The translations under genes and the position numbers were made by a program. The notes beneath the pieces are model-generated. The model made no database searches and was not told the origin of the DNA. It saw only the letters and a program-made list of their open reading frames with translations. This document shows positions 63,032 through 64,000 of a DNA stretch of 64,000 nucleotides, in pieces (position 1 is the first letter of the stretch; the number at the start of each line of letters is the position of its first letter). Source of the stretch: Aquila chrysaetos chrysaetos (taxonomy: Eukaryota > Chordata > Aves > Accipitriformes > Accipitridae); NCBI RefSeq assembly GCF_900496995.4, contig NC_044014.1:3778501-3842500 (forward strand). Reading direction: 5' to 3'.

Positions 63032-64000
63032 GTTAGTAAAGTTAACCAGAATCAGTATGCCAAAAAATGAACTATGCATAAGATTTTTTTCAGGGTGGGG
63101 TAAAGGGAAATGTGCAGCTAATAGACTGATGCAAATGGTTTCTAAAGGATCAAGTATTTTTATATTCTTTCATAAGTCAGATTCTATAATATTTTTAACA
63201 TTCAAATTAACAAAATTTAAATACCTTTCATGGACATCTGATGTGAAAACCAAGCAAGAAAACACAATTACTTCCTAAATTCAGTCAGAAAACAAAATCT
63301 TCAAGTTTCTAAAGCCAGATTAACACTCCCAGCTGAAACTGCCATTCATTTGGGCACAAAACAATTGACATTTCACTTGCAAACTATATCTCACTTTAGT
63401 TTGGGCCTATCAGTCATAATTATCTCTTCAGTATCTTATAGATAAAGCAAAATCAGTTTTGCAGATCAGATAAAGCAAAATCAAGAACAATCAGTTCTTG
63501 GCTACCTATTGGCAGATTACCTGGTTTAGTAGATTAACCTCATCCCTTGTTTAACAACTTTGTAATCAGTGTAGTGCCACAGATCATATAATGCCACAGG
63601 ATGCTCACACAGGGAACCACTCACTTTTTAAAGCTGCTTGTGCTCCTTCCGGATACGTGCCTCCATCCAAGTACCTCAAAATGCTGAGATTTATCAAATT
63701 AATCTTGACCTTTTACCTTTCATTCTATGTATGTCCTCAGTTCTTGTTTTCCACCCTGTCCTGGGAAGGACTGGTGCAGCTGCAAACACGTATCTCTTGT
63801 TTCTTTCATTTATACAAATCTGATGTCCTAAAGAATGAGTGACCATGTAGGAACAAGTCATTACATGAATTGGAAAGCTGCACTACTACAGGCTTTGTAA
63901 CAGTCCTACGTGTTTTGCTAGTCAAAATAAATATTGCAGGAATAGGCAAAAGAAACAATATAATACAGTTTCTTTATACAATCCAGAATGGAATCACCAA
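63032..64000 (+). other. DHX32 intron (partial), no feature
   Basis: The next exon lies beyond the window. Confidence 0.7.

Noticed and set aside
1..64000. Search for CRISPR arrays, tRNA, rRNA, operons or phage-type systems
   Set aside because: None seen; the window is ordinary vertebrate gene and intron sequence, and no direct-repeat arrays with spacers are present.

Overview
The window is vertebrate nuclear DNA, almost certainly from a bird. It is AT-rich with long introns, carries CR1 LINE copies in both orientations, and has ERVL-type solo LTRs of a style common in bird genomes. The species cannot be named from the sequence.

Three loci in conserved order make up the layout. From about 0.4 to 17 kb lie the last seven coding exons of ADAM12 (+): the EGF-like region, the transmembrane helix, the proline-rich cytoplasmic tail and a 3' UTR. 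From 54.5 kb leftwards lies FANK1 (-), encoding a fibronectin III plus ankyrin-repeat protein. From 55.0 kb to the right edge lie the first four coding exons of DHX32 (+), a DEAH-helicase-like protein, about half of it. The same neighbours, with FANK1 and DHX32 head to head and FANK1 tail to tail with ADAM12, are known on human 10q26.2. FANK1 exon 1 and DHX32 exon 1 start codons are about 500 bp apart across a small CpG-rich segment that looks like a shared promoter.

The most notable result is that FANK1 looks damaged. Exon 2 has one extra base in an A run (frameshift). Exon 3 has an in-frame TGA exactly where the family has arginine (CGA to TGA, a CpG-type change). The exon that should lie between exon 3 and the first ankyrin exon, and the 3' ankyrin exons, cannot be recognised cleanly. 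FANK1 is therefore either a recent unitary pseudogene in this lineage or a gene with assembly errors. ADAM12 also carries an extra C in a 9-C run inside its EGF exon. Because ADAM12 is a conserved developmental gene, that one is more likely an assembly error, which warns that the FANK1 A-run could be one too. The TGA cannot be explained that way.

The rest is intron or intergenic DNA: two solo LTRs with readable target-site duplications, an LTR fragment, six CR1/L3-like pieces including one of 2 kb that lacks its 3' end, several 15-20 base poly-G/poly-C tracts, and a few CpG-rich or exon-like islands (17.7-18.3, 21.7-22.1, 51.0-51.6, 62.0-62.6 kb) that I cannot assign. No tRNA, rRNA, CRISPR or bacterial-type system was seen.
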